Assembly (NCBI RefSeq): GCF_030035675.1
Contig: NC_084483.1
Location: forward strand, 148,153,425-148,217,424
Reading direction: 5' to 3'
Origin: Rhineura floridana
Taxonomy: Eukaryota > Chordata > Lepidosauria > Squamata > Rhineuridae
Length of the DNA: 64,000 nt
Numbering within the stretch: the first letter of the stretch is position 1; every line of letters begins with the position of its first letter. Shown here in pieces: positions 1 through 20,923 of the stretch. Below the pieces are notes generated by a model, which was not told where the DNA came from, made no database searches, and saw nothing but the letters and a program-made list of their open reading frames with translations. Both the position numbers and the translations under genes were made by a program.

Positions 1-1567
1 TGCCATTAGCACTCAAGGAGGCAATTGTAAAGCCCATCTTAAAGAAGTCCTCCTTGGATCCCCAAGTTTTGAATAACTTCCGCCCAATTTCGAACCTACC
101 ATTCCTGGGCAAGATCATTGAGCGAGTGGTGGCTAATCAGTTGTCGACACACTTGGATGAAACGGATTATTTGGATCCATACCAATCGGGTTTCAGGACT
201 GGACATGGAACTGAAACAGCATTGGTCGCTCTAGTTGATGATATGAGGAGGGCATTAGATAGGGGAGAATTCACCTTTCTTGTCCTCCTCGATCTCTCAG
301 CGGCTTTTGATACTGTCGACCACAGTATCCTTTTACATCGCCTGGAGGAATCGGGAATAGGAGGCACTGTACTACGGTGGTTCCATTCCTTTCTTTCCGA
401 CAGGCATCAACAGGTAGCATTGGGGGAGGAGGTTTCAGACCCTTGGCCTCTCAATTGTGGTGTGCCACAGGGCTCTATCCTCTCTCCCATGCTATTTAAT
501 ATCTATATGAAGCCGCTGGGGACAATCATCAGGAGATTTGGGCTGCAGTGTCACCAATATGCGGATGACACTCAGCTCTATCTCTCGTTTAAATCTTCAC
601 CAGAGTCTGCTGTGGAGACCATGTCCAAGTGCCTGGAATCCGTGAGTGGATGGATGGGAAGGAACAGGCTGAAGTTGAATCCTGATAAGACTGAGGTGCT
701 ACTCGTGGGAGACAAGGGAAGGCTGGGAGATGTTGACCTGGTGTTCGACGGGGTGAAATTGCCCCTGAAGGACCAGGTCCGCAGCCTTGGGGTTGTTCTT
801 GATTCCAAGCTGTCCATGGAGGCTCAGATTTCGGCAGTGAGCCGGGCAGCTTGGTATCAATTACACCTCATTTGTAGACTGCAGCCCTACCTTCCTGCTC
901 ATCAGCTCCCACTGGTGGTACATGCCCTGGTCACCTCTCGGTTGGATTACTGTAATGCGCTCTACGTGGGGTTACCCTTGAAAACGGTCCGGAAATTACA
1001 ACTTATACAAAATGCTGCGGCTCGACTACTTACAAACTGTCGCCGCCGGGAACACATCACCCCAGTGTTGTTCGACCTACACTGGCTCCCAGTTATTTTC
1101 CGGGCCCAATTCAAGGTGTTGGTATTAACCTTTAAATCCCTATACGGTCTCGGCCCAGTTTATCTGATGGAGCACCTCCAGCGCCACCAACCATGCCGCC
1201 CAACAAGATCAGCCACACAGGACCTTCTCTCAATCCCGCCAACTAAAACAGCTAGGTTGGCGGGGACAAGAGAGAGGGCATTTTCAGTGGCGGCCCCCAC
1301 TCTCTGGAACTCCCTCCCGTATGACCTTCAACATGCCCCTTCCCTGAATGTATTCCGCCAAGCTTTGAAGACCTGGCTCTTCAGACAGGCCTTTGGGACT
1401 TACGGGGAGGGTTAAATTTTTACGACCAATAGCCTACTACTCTGTACTGGAACTGTTTTATTGTTATATTGTATTTTATGATGTATTTTATTATGATGTA
1501 ATGTATTGTTGTTAAATTGTACGTCGCCTAGAGTGGCCATTGGCCAGATAGGCGACCCACAAATTAA

Positions 1568-1568
<1 letters not shown>
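1..1568 (+). mobile_element. L2-type LINE, 5' end outside window
   Basis: The reading frame is open from base 3 and ends at 1415; about 150 bases of 3' UTR follow. The UTR ends in a motif about one 'gtcgcctagagtggcc' block, then runs straight into an ATT microsatellite. The same 3' UTR block appears in reverse at 35.5 kb. The L2/CR1-superfamily assignment comes from the reverse transcriptase sequence; the exact clade within that superfamily is inferred. Confidence 0.85.
3..1415 (+). CDS. L2-type LINE reverse transcriptase (C-terminal part)
   Basis: This is the reverse transcriptase of a non-LTR retrotransposon, which copies its own RNA into DNA at a nicked target. It is open for about 470 codons, with no internal stop, to TAA at 1413-1415. 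Visible RT motifs include FRPISNLPFLGK near the start, [13 protein letters not shown] (catalytic Asp block A), [16 protein letters not shown] (block B), YADDTQLY (catalytic block C) and [15 protein letters not shown] (block D). A C-terminal region follows with [20 protein letters not shown] and a terminal WNSLPYDL block. The endonuclease half would lie left of the window. The intact frame suggests a fairly young copy. Confidence 0.85.
   Translation, partial: PLALKEAIVKPILKKSSLDPQVLNNFRPISNLPFLGKIIERVVANQLSTHLDETDYLDPYQSGFRTGHGTETALVALVDDMRRALDRGEFTFLVLLDLSAAFDTVDHSILLHRLEESGIGGTVLRWFHSFLSDRHQQVALGEEVSDPWPLNCGVPQGSILSPMLFNIYMKPLGTIIRRFGLQCHQYADDTQLYLSFKSSPESAVETMSKCLESVSGWMGRNRLKLNPDKTEVLLVGDKGRLGDVDLVFDGVKLPLKDQVRSLGVVLDSKLSMEAQISAVSRAAWYQLHLICRLQPYLPAHQLPLVVHALVTSRLDYCNALYVGLPLKTVRKLQLIQNAAARLLTNCRRREHITPVLFDLHWLPVIFRAQFKVLVLTFKSLYGLGPVYLMEHLQRHQPCRPTRSATQDLLSIPPTKTARLAGTRERAFSVAAPTLWNSLPYDLQHAPSLNVFRQALKTWLFRQAFGTYGEG

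Positions 1569-1610
<42 letters not shown>
1569..1610. repeat. (ATT)n microsatellite at L2 3' end
   Basis: About 14 ATT units directly continue the 3' end of the L2 LINE. This looks like the LINE's own tail, expanded after insertion. Confidence 0.95.
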
Positions 1611-1689
1611 GGCAAAAGTGGTGAGTTTTTCAACTTCCTGTTTTCAAAATGTGACTGTAACAGAGTATTATTAACTAATTCATTTTAAA

Positions 1690-2270
1690 GACTGCTTAAT
1701 GCCGAAGCAGGCTTCTAAGCAGTTTACAAGTATAAAAATTAATGACACAAACATTAAAATATGAATAGCTATAATATACGAACAGATTAAAACAGTAGAC
1801 TCTGAGAGATTAAGGAATTGCCAGTATAAATAGGTCTGCTTTCAGAAGCTGGCGGAATGTAGACGGGGCCTCTCTTATTTCAGCAGGGAGTATATTCCAC
1901 CACTGCAAAGCCTGTCTGTGCATCACCTGCTTGTACTCTTATGTAATTTAAAAACAGATGAGTGTTTAGCTTCTCTTTATACAAAACTCACTTACTGATA
2001 AGTGTGCAGCTGCCAGAATCCTAGAAAAAAACAGTCAACCCTCTCAGCAGGGATTGACCAAGCTGTGCTTTAGTTGCTGCTGCAGCAGTGGAGAAGGATG
2101 ATGTGACCAAGCCCTCGTTAGCAAGAATGGGCTTGATTAAAGAGTAGCCAGTACACCAGCTATTGGTCTCTTGACACCTAGAAATTGTTTGCCACAGCCT
2201 GTTGATACTTAGGGGGGGGATTCCAGCCGCCACCACCATCATCATCATCATTATTCCTGGAAGATTTTCT
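1690..2270 (-). repeat. Degenerate LINE-derived sequence
   Basis: Blocks such as 'agcaggcttctaagcagtt' and 'tggcggaatgtagacgggg' resemble the reverse strand of L2-type LINEs elsewhere in the window. A short (CAT)n run sits at 2231-2251. No host exon is visible. Confidence 0.4.
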
Positions 2271-2605
2271 CATCCCTTATGTACCCAACCGATCGCTGCG
2301 CTCTGCAGATGAGGGAGTCCTGCCAATACCATCTTACCAGGAAGTCAATCCTGTATAATATAGGACTTGGGCCTTAAGTGGCATGGTAGTGACCCTTTGG
2401 AATTCCTTCTCCTTAAATATGAAATAGGCGCCACTTCTGTTGTCTTTTCAGCACCTACTGAAAGCCTTCCTTTTTCAGCAAGCCTTTAAGTACCAATCTT
2501 TCTCAGCCTTTATATCAGAATTGTTTGCAAGATATTTTTATTGTTTTGTTGCTTGTTTGCCACTTTGGGAGGAGGGGAGGATATAAATTTAATAAATATA
2601 ATGAT
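2271..2605 (+). repeat. L2-type LINE 3' end, degenerate
   Basis: The block with 'ctctgcagatgagggagtcc', 'cttaccaggaagtcaatcc', 'tttcagcacctactgaaag' and a terminal 'ggatataaatttaataaata' recurs at 19.4-19.75 kb and 32.2-32.8 kb. It corresponds to the end of an L2-type ORF plus 3' UTR. Confidence 0.65.
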
Positions 2606-2799
2606 ATTCTGTTCCAGTTTTTAGAAAAAAATCTCTCAGTACAGCAAGCAGATTGCATGTTGCCCAACCCTGAGCTAAAGGATGCATTTCATATTTTCTT
2701 AAGTCTGCAAAGTAAATACAGCAAACTTCCATATGTACCATCTATATCACTACGTACAGCAGTTAACAATGTTCCATCCTGGAGTACATATGCTGAATA

Positions 2800-3016
2800 C
2801 AGTAGGGCCCCGCTTTACGGCGTTCCGTTTTACGGCATTCTGCTGAAGCAGCAGCTTTCAATTAGAGGAAATTCCCCATTTCAAAGCCGATTTTGTGCTT
2901 TTGCGGCATTTTCGCACGGCGCAACCCATTATAGTCAATGGGTTCCACTTTACGGTGATTTCCGCTTTATGGCGGGGGCCTGGTCCCTAATCCACCGTAT
3001 AAGCGGGGCCCTACTG
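2800..3016. mobile_element. pogo/Tigger-like MITE (217 bp)
   Basis: The left end CAGTAGGGCCCCGCTTTACG and the inverted right end CAGTAGGGCCCCGCTTATAC are terminal inverted repeats. They are flanked by TA on both sides (2798-2799 and 3017-3018). The TA duplication and the CAGTAG... ends fit Tc1/mariner-superfamily Tigger elements. There is no coding capacity. Confidence 0.75.
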
Positions 3017-3018
3017 TA

Positions 3019-3595
3019 TGCCATTTCTTCTAACATTGGTGGAGACAGCATAGAAGGCTGAACTGTTGTAACAGGAGCAGTAGATGAATTATTGGAGTTT
3101 AACATATTTCTTGTGATGTGCTCTGCAGTTTTGAATCCACACCTGCATCCACAGATTATTCTTGAGGTAGCTTACAACAGGTTGTAATAACAACTTTTAA
3201 AAACCCACCTCAAATAAACACACAAGCCAGTACTCTGGCCCATTATTGGGCCAGAACATTCTTCAGTTTTGCAGTCCCAGGTCAACTAGCAATTTGAACA
3301 GAGTGTTTTTTCTGGAAGGGAGGAAGAAGCTACCTCCCTAGATCTTCTCATTCCCTGGCTGTTAGATGGGGTCAGGCTGTTCTTCCTCTTGCGTTGATGC
3401 TCTTCCTAGGAGGTAGGGGATGCTAATTTAGAATAATGTCAAAGCAAAATAAGTTTCCAAAATAGAAACACAAATTCATTCTGGGGCTACAACCAGTATA
3501 ATGTATATCAATGCATGCATCTTGAGGAAAGGTAGTGAAAAGCCTGCAATCACACAACTGTATTGTAGAATAATAGGATAATATTCTACAAATGT
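3019..3595. other. Unassigned sequence upstream of the first visible GPATCH11 exon
   Basis: No exon, RNA gene or clear repeat was recognised here. It is probably GPATCH11 intron. Confidence 0.4.
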
Positions 3596-3793
3596 GTCCC
3601 ATTAGCACAAGGATTACCCAGCACAACAGAACGTCCTCCCTCTGCGTTCCCCTTGCACCTTCCCCAGATGTGCTCCAGAGGGTTGGGGAAAGCCTTGAAC
3701 AGAGTAGGGGGGAAGGAAGGGGAAATTACCATTGCAAGAGTGGTAATCCTTCCCTGACAGGACCCTGACTTGGTGCTATGTTGGATGCAACCC
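3596..3793. repeat. Candidate MITE, shared with 34.4 kb and 63.4 kb
   Basis: The C-rich core 'ccccttgcaccttccccaga' followed by '...gttggggaaagcc' resembles blocks at 34.4-34.6 kb and 63.4-63.6 kb. The right end reads 'gctatgttggatgcaaccc'. The family is not recognised. Confidence 0.4.
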
Positions 3794-3898
3794 ATAAAAT
3801 CATTATTGTTCAAGTTATGGAGAAAACTGAGTCATGAGGTCTGTTATCTGTATAGTAAATCTCATTTCCCAGGTAGCAATTGTTTTAAATGATCCAAG

Positions 3899-4110
3899 TA
3901 TGTATTTATTATTTAATTTGTATCCCACCCTTCCTCCCAGCAAGAGCCCAGGGTGGCGAACAAAGCGCTAAAAACACTTTAAAACATCATAAGAACAGAT
4001 CATAAAATACATTAAAACAAAACAGCGTTAAAAACATATAAAACAAACAACTTTTAAAAAGGGTTAAAAACATTATTAACAAACATATTAAGCAATTCTA
4101 ACATAGTAAG
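3899..4110 (-). repeat. L2-type LINE 3' end (reverse)
   Basis: This is the reverse complement of the '...gggaggaagggtgggatacaaat' tail seen elsewhere. It begins with 'tatttattatttaatttgta' and continues 'tcccacccttcctccc'. Confidence 0.6.
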
Positions 4111-4352
4111 CAATTTGAAAGCTACAGAGAACCACCGCTAAGTGTTGGTCTTAGTCCAGGCTAGACTTAAATCTCTGTTTACCATAGAAGCTTGGTATGG
4201 TGTGTCACTGATCTGATCTATCTCTATTTTGTGTAGATAATGTGAAAACCCCATAAAAAGCCACTTTGAGCTCATTTGACGAAATGAATACATATGTGTC
4301 TAATAATATTGATTGTGCTATTATCAACTGTGAATGCTCTTGTTTTCTGCAG

Positions 4353-14954
<10,602 letters not shown>

Positions 14955-15222
14955 TTTTCTAAAAGAATAGTTTCAGAATTCCATGAGATCAACTAAGCTA
15001 CTAATTTAGAGGACTGCATATTTTTTGTACAGAAAAAGACTTTGTGAGATATTTATATATTTAACAATGGTGTTTTATGAACTCCTGTTCATCTGGATAT
15101 AAAGGAGCTCTTTCCCAACTCTGCCCGCTCAAGAAATTTTTTAGGAAATGCATTATCAATTGACTCAGCTGTGAACGGTAGGTATTCTTTTAAAACGCTA
15201 CTGTGTGTTTCACAAAAATAAA
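14955..15222 (+). other. GPATCH11: Likely GPATCH11 3' UTR
   Basis: A possible polyadenylation signal AATAAA lies at 15217-15222, about 260 bases after the stop. A second AATAAA occurs at 15421 and another near 16329; which is used cannot be told from sequence. Confidence 0.4.
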
Positions 15223-16850
15223 TCAACTAACAGGATTGTGCCATCCTCCCTTGCACCTGATAGATGATGGTAGGTGTGGAGTACTGATTGAGTGTAAAAA
15301 TAGGGACAGTGGGGCTGGAAAGGCCCAGAAGCTGTGTTTCAAAGGGAAAGAAAATATTATACGTAGACCAAGAATAGGAGCAGGAGACTTATAATTGAAA
15401 TCTTGTACACACTTACCTGGGAATAAATCCTATTGACCTCAGTGGGTCTTCAGTGTATACATGCTAAACAAGCATTTTACTGTTGACCAAACTGCTCAGT
15501 CTTGAAATTTTAGGTGTTTTATACCAATAGTCTTTGGTAATTTCACTTCTTGTGTGCCGCACTGAATATTAGTACAGTTTGTTATCTATTTAAATTTATA
15601 TGCTTTTTTACTAGTCCCCAATGCACCTCATGTTTATAAATATACACTGAGAAACCCATACTTAAAACAAAAATAACTAGCCCTACTGAAACAGGAGCTA
15701 GCGTCTGATCTTCTTTGTCCTGGACAGTTGGTGTGAAATTGCCCTGCGGTGGGGACTGCCATCCCCTCTCACACCCCAGTAGGTTATAGTAGGGGACACA
15801 AGTCTTTGCCATCTTTCCTTTTTCTTCCAAGTTGGTTCATTTGTTAAGTTTTTTATAAATGCCTTTCTGGCTAATTTAATTGGTGAACTTGAATAGTTTC
15901 TATTTCATTAAGATAGTATATTATTCTGCCTGCCAAAAATGATACAATTAAGCCAAAGTTAAGGTAAAATCCTTAAGTATGAACAAGACTTGGCTTTATG
16001 TGACAGTAAGCTCTGTTGGACTCACGGCCTTACATCTGAGTAAATGTGCTGAATGATTCAACAGGAGAGTTCAAGCAGGACTTTAAAACCTCAACAGTTC
16101 TTCAAAGTGTTCAAATTTGGCTAGATTGTGTCTCAAGTTATCAGGAGCAAAAGTTTGTGACTGTACTAACAAAAGCAGAAAGATAGCACCCAGTGTTAAT
16201 GTATATTAACACATACTTCTTTAGTTTGATTACTTTTATTTACATATGTGACAGTCTGAAAGTGGGCTAGCTGCCAGACTACTGACAGTTGTATACGCGG
16301 CGAACACTGACTAGCATTACGTAATCACAATAAAGAATCTATCACTGATTACATTTGGCATCTCCATTACTAATTGTGTGCGGGGGGCATATTTTATGAA
16401 GATATGCGCCAGAGAGGTACTAAGGATCAAGTGCATGGCCAAGACATGTCTGAAGGTAATCAACTCTCACAGAGCAGATGTTTCCTGTAGAAAGACATTT
16501 CGTTTCATCTGTATGCTATGTAGTTTCCAAAAGAAATCAAAAAATGGAATTTTCTTTATACACATAATTTATTAGGAAAGACAAAAGCAGCTATTTAACA
16601 GTAACATTAGCAATAAAAAATGACAATTATTTCCAAGATTTGAGAAATACAGACTTCAGCCAAAACTACTATCAGTGATTTAAAAACATATTAATGCTCA
16701 CTAGAAATTTCCATGAAATGATTCCAATTAATGACTGACTTAGCATAGATTACGGCTGGCCCAGAATCCTATTCTCCCATGTGACTATCTTCCTATAGTA
16801 TTGGATGATGGAAATGAAAAATGAGTTCCCTGTGGAATGCTGACACAGCC
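15223..16850. other. Intergenic region between convergent 3' ends
   Basis: No gene, RNA or repeat could be named here. This region separates GPATCH11 from EIF2AK2. Confidence 0.45.
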
Positions 16851-16854
16851 TTAT

Positions 16855-16985
16855 GCTATAAAATAATGTTTTAATATATTTTAAACTGTTTTTATGATGT
16901 TTTAAGAGTGTTTTTAGTGTTTTTGTTTGTTGCCCTGGGTTCCTACAGGGAGGAAGGGCGGGATGTAAATTTAATAATTAAAATA
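16855..16985 (+). repeat. L2-type LINE 3' tail
   Basis: It reads 'ttaagagtgtttttagtgtt' then 'ctacagggaggaagggcggg' and 'atgtaaatttaataatt', the same tail as at 19.7 and 32.75 kb. Confidence 0.65.
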
Positions 16986-17278
16986 CCATCAAATCCTACC
17001 TATTCAAAATATCTCTCTCCAAAGGATCTTTGCAACACAAGCTACACTGATTCTACCATTCATGTTATTTTCATATACACTGTAGACATCCCCTTCCAAC
17101 TATTATCATAACTTGTTAGACATCTTTAGGTCTCATGAATGCAAAAAGTTCTTCAAGAGTGGTTCTACTGATGTTTCTAAAACCATCTCCACTAGCATGA
17201 AATAGTTTGAACTACCTCTTTTGCGCCTACACAGATTCAAAGGTTCTTCACTTATCCCTTAAGCCTAAGGCTGTATAA

Positions 17279-17412
17279 ATAGGGCCCCACTCATATGGCG
17301 GGTTACATTCCAAACCCCCGCCTAAAAGCGGAACTCATTCAATAGAATGGCGCCTGATGCCCAAAAAACACCGTACAAGCAGAACAAGTGTCATATGAGT
17401 GGGGCCTTACTC
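17279..17412. mobile_element. Tigger-like MITE, short subfamily
   Basis: The left end 'agggccccactcatatggcg' mirrors the right end 'tcatatgagtggggcctta'. The right end of the neighbouring MITE at 17794 has the same 'tatgagtggggccctactg' block. Confidence 0.6.
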
Positions 17413-17529
17413 TAATTGAAAGTCACTATATTAGCGAAATGCCAAAAAGCAGGGACCTATTGTATAGTCCTTATATGAAGCAACCACACTCGCTTAGGCT
17501 CATGCTGCACCTCAGCAATAGATCTAATA

Positions 17530-17794
17530 CAGTAGGGGCCCACTTCTTGGCACCCCGCTTTTTGGTGTTCTGCTAATACGGTGCCTGTGGGGCAATCAGC
17601 TGGAGGGGGGGCTGGAACTCCTCGCACTCAGGCTGATCATGCCGGAGGAGGGGAAGATCTGATCTTCTCCTCCTCTGGTGCAATCAGCGGGTTAGGTTCC
17701 AGACCCCCATGCTACAGCTGATCCACTTTTTGGCGGTTTTTGCTTTTCGGCGGGGGTCTGGAACCTGACCTGTTGTATGAGTGGGGCCCTACTG
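17530..17794. mobile_element. Tigger-like MITE (265 bp)
   Basis: It starts CAGTAGGGGCCCACTTCTTG and ends in 'gagtggggccctactg', flanked by TA at 17528-17529 and 17795-17796. The ends are related to those of the 2800-3016 copy. Confidence 0.7.
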
Positions 17795-18640
17795 TACAGA
17801 CAGACTTTAAGAGGAAACTCCCACCATAAATCTAGGGAGGAATCAGGATAAAAAAGAAAGGAGTTCCACAGCGGAAGGCGTTTATGCTATTTATTGACTA
17901 CACATTTCTATATGAGTATAAGTTTATACTAAATCCTACTAAGGTATTTCCAGTTCTTATTGTTTACTTTCTAACACAGACTTTATTTTAGAAGCTGCTA
18001 TCTTGGCTATATGGCCAGACTTCCTGGAGGGGGAAAATGGGTACAGAAACTCTTGTCTTTTTAAAAATGCTTTTTCTCCAACTCTGAAGGGGGGCAAAAC
18101 ATCTAACTCTATAAACCTATATAATACATTGTTTAAATGGGCCTACTACAAGTGCATATGTTAACACTTGGTCTAACTATACATGCACAGGCAGGAGTAT
18201 ATCAAGCTGTTCTCTACAGCGCTGCTGTCCTCAGAAGGAAAGTATCAAACACTTATGGTATTCTTCAGCCAAAGTGCAAACAGATCAAAACTAAACAAAG
18301 AACAGCAGTTCTTGAACTGCATATAAAACTGTTCTCAGTGTGCTGTTTCTCTACACAGAAGGATACTGCCCTGGATCTGCCGTCAGATTAATCATTTCTC
18401 ATCAACTTTGTTCATGAACATCAGACTAAATAAAAATTTCAGAAAGTTAAACTAAAAGAAAATAACATTAATAGATAAAGGGTTGTTGAAAAAGAAAAGT
18501 CTTTAAAAACCAGCAGAATACAAGTAAAGAGGAAGATAATCTAAGCTTTTCCAACACCTAGAACAAATGTATGGGTTTCCTGGAATTTTTCCTATGCAAA
18601 TTAAGAGTGTTTGCATTTTCACTGGAAAATTTTCCCATGC
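17795..18640. other. Intergenic, unassigned
   Basis: No supported gene or named repeat. Confidence 0.4.
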
Positions 18641-18649
18641 CCCAGAGAA

Positions 18650-18920
18650 TGAACTAGTTTAACACGTTTATTTTACCTCTATTTAGTAAACAAAGCTAAA
18701 CATTTTAAACCTCCTGAAGTTTTCTTATTGTTTGTTTTCAATTGGCATCCATTCATTATTACTAATGGACTTATGAAACAATCTTTTCTGCAGAAAAATA
18801 AAGTGCTGGAAAGTTTACCATCCCAAATTACTGCCCTTGACCGATAAGCATCCTGTTCATCAGTACTTCTATCTTGTCTAGATTTAATTTCAGTTTGTTT
18901 ACCCTCATCCAACAAAATAC
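18650..18920 (-). repeat. Degenerate LINE RT fragment
   Basis: On the - strand a short stretch reads KLNLDKIEVLMN, a decayed version of the L2 RT block [14 protein letters not shown]. No frame is maintained. Confidence 0.4.
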
Positions 18921-19020
18921 TTTAAAATATATTTAAACAAAACATTTTAAAAAACATATTAAAGCATCTTTAAAAACATTTTTTTAAAAGCATTAAAAAC
19001 AACTAAAAAAGTAATTATAA

Positions 19021-19090
19021 CAGACGCAGGCTGGGGCTAGTACAAAACGCCTAAAGGGCACCAGGTTGGGGAAGGCTGGGCTAGCCTGTG
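19021..19090. repeat. hAT MITE end fragment
   Basis: The block 'gggcaccaggttggggaagg' matches the right end of the hAT MITE family. Confidence 0.45.
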
Positions 19091-19380
19091 CAAATGTTTA
19101 TTTGGAAAAGTATATTTGATGAGTCTTTCAGTAGAAAGGAACATTTATTAATTTATAAGACATTTACCACCACACTACCAACAGGCATTCCTACGGAGGC
19201 AATGCATGAAAAGTTACTCAGTCACCCCACTGCTCTCAGTCAGCCTTTACTGCTTCATCTGGACTGTGTGAGAGACTCCCTTACAAATAATTTGCAAACT
19301 TCCAGATACATGAACAAATCATCTTGAACTCTGCAGCTAGAAGTGAAACATGATCCTATCTGACAGCAGGCTCCTACACT

Positions 19381-19760
19381 ATCCCAAATGGAAATGGACC
19401 TTTAGTGTAGTGGAACCTACCCTTTGAATTCCCTCCCCTTAAATTAGACAGGCACCATCTGTTATCTTTTTGCTGCCTACTAAAGGCCTTCCTCTTTCAA
19501 CAAGCCTTTTAAGTTGAGACCAGATCCCAAGTCTGCGTCGGTCTTGGAATTGCTTTTTAATATGTTTTTAAACCTTTTTTAAAAAAACATGTTTTTAAAG
19601 CTTTTAAAAATGTTTTTAAAGATGTTCTGTTTTAATGTATTTTAAAGTGTGTTTTTACGATGCTTTAAAGTGCTTTTAGTGCTTTTGTTTGCTGCCCTGG
19701 ACTCCTACTGGGAGGAAGGATGGGATATAAATCCAATAATTAATAAGTAAATAAATAAAA
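19381..19760 (+). repeat. L2-type LINE 3' end
   Basis: Contains 'gtggaacctaccctttgaat', 'tttgctgcctactaaaggcc' and a terminal 'gggatataaatccaataatt', parallel to 2271-2605 and 32220-32790. Confidence 0.65.
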
Positions 19761-20215
19761 TGCTTGCCATTGTAAAAGTCCTGTTGTCCTCTGAGGATTA
19801 CATTCTTAATAGTAGATGCTGTCATGTTAGTATTTTCTAAAGGTTAATTTAAGCACTATACTTACTTTCCAAGTTTGGCTTGTGGAAAATTACTCAAGCA
19901 AGGTCTCAAGAATAAAACAAAATGATCATCAATAATGGTTGGTTCTAATTGATTGACCCAAGCAGGCTGGGAGAATACAGGGAGAGGTACTTTGCAACCC
20001 TCAGTTGTGTATTTGATGCACCCATCCTCCCACCCATCCTCGTATGGGACGTCCCACACCCAACAGAACAATATAGCCACATTTGCAGTTTAACAGTTGC
20101 AGTTGTACTACATACAAATATAAAACAAGGAAGAAAAGACCAACGGACAGGCCCCATTTTGTAAGAGGTTTTATGGAGAGCTCTATCTTATACCAAAATA
20201 AAAGGGGGATGCCCA
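19761..20215. other. Intergenic, unassigned
   Basis: Overlapping short open frames on both strands here share no recognisable motif and look like chance. Confidence 0.4.
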
Positions 20216-20310
20216 AAAGATCATGTCAACTGCTCATAGGGGCACTCAATCACCCAGTGCCTGCAGGAGGAAGGGGACCGCCATTGCAAAGGGAAGAAGG
20301 AAAGTCATTT

Positions 20311-20373
20311 GCTGCTGCTGCTGCTGCCTGCCTGCCTGCCTGCCTGCCTGCTTGCTGCTGCTGCTGCTGCTGT
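20311..20373. repeat. Compound (CTG)n-(CCTG)n-(CTG)n microsatellite
   Basis: Five CTG-type units, about six CCTG units and a further run of CTG units lie back to back in the LINE 5' region. Confidence 0.95.
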
Positions 20374-20923
20374 TCAGCTACCACCACCGCCCTCTTCCTG
20401 TTGGAGAGGTCAATCCTTGCAGGACCAGGCCCACAAGTACTCAGCCAGCTGTTGCTGATATCCTCCACCTGTCCCCTGCAGGGGATACACAAGCTGGTTG
20501 GCTGAGGTGGCTCCTGCTTTGCAGATTGCCTGGCTTTTTGCAGGTCTTGAGTCATGTGCCTGGGAGAGAGGACTCGGAGCCAAGTGGGGAGACTTGAGGG
20601 GGGCCCAATTAGTGTAGTGATGGGTAGAGGGAGACATGGCATTGTAAGGAGGACTTGCCAGGTATGGGGAACATGGCCCAGGCAGTTGACTGTGCCTTGT
20701 TCTGGTTCTCCCCACACCCGCAGATTTGTTGGTTGCCCTATCAGCCAGCTCTCAGACCTCCGGATGCTGCTTCTAAGCGCAAGATCGGTGCATAATAAGA
20801 TCTCCCTCATTCATGATTTGTTGATGAGGCAGCCGATCTCGCATGTATAACCGAGACCCGGGTGGGTGAGCAGAGGAGTCAGTCTCTCCCAGCAATGTCC
20901 ACCAGGGTACCTGGTTCAGCATC

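Noticed and set aside
17105-17240. - strand open stretch containing TTLEELFAFMRPKDV and a stop
   Set aside because: It was considered as the last EIF2AK2 exon, but the true C-terminal exon with HTC is at 25232-25339. No family match or good splice context.
17985-18040. Possible terminal exon on - strand after a ccctccag acceptor
   Set aside because: Encodes only about 11 residues with no kinase similarity.
20083-20810. Long open frames with poly-Cys, poly-Ala and poly-Gln
   Set aside because: They come from the CTG/CCTG repeat in a LINE; all frames stay open through such repeats.
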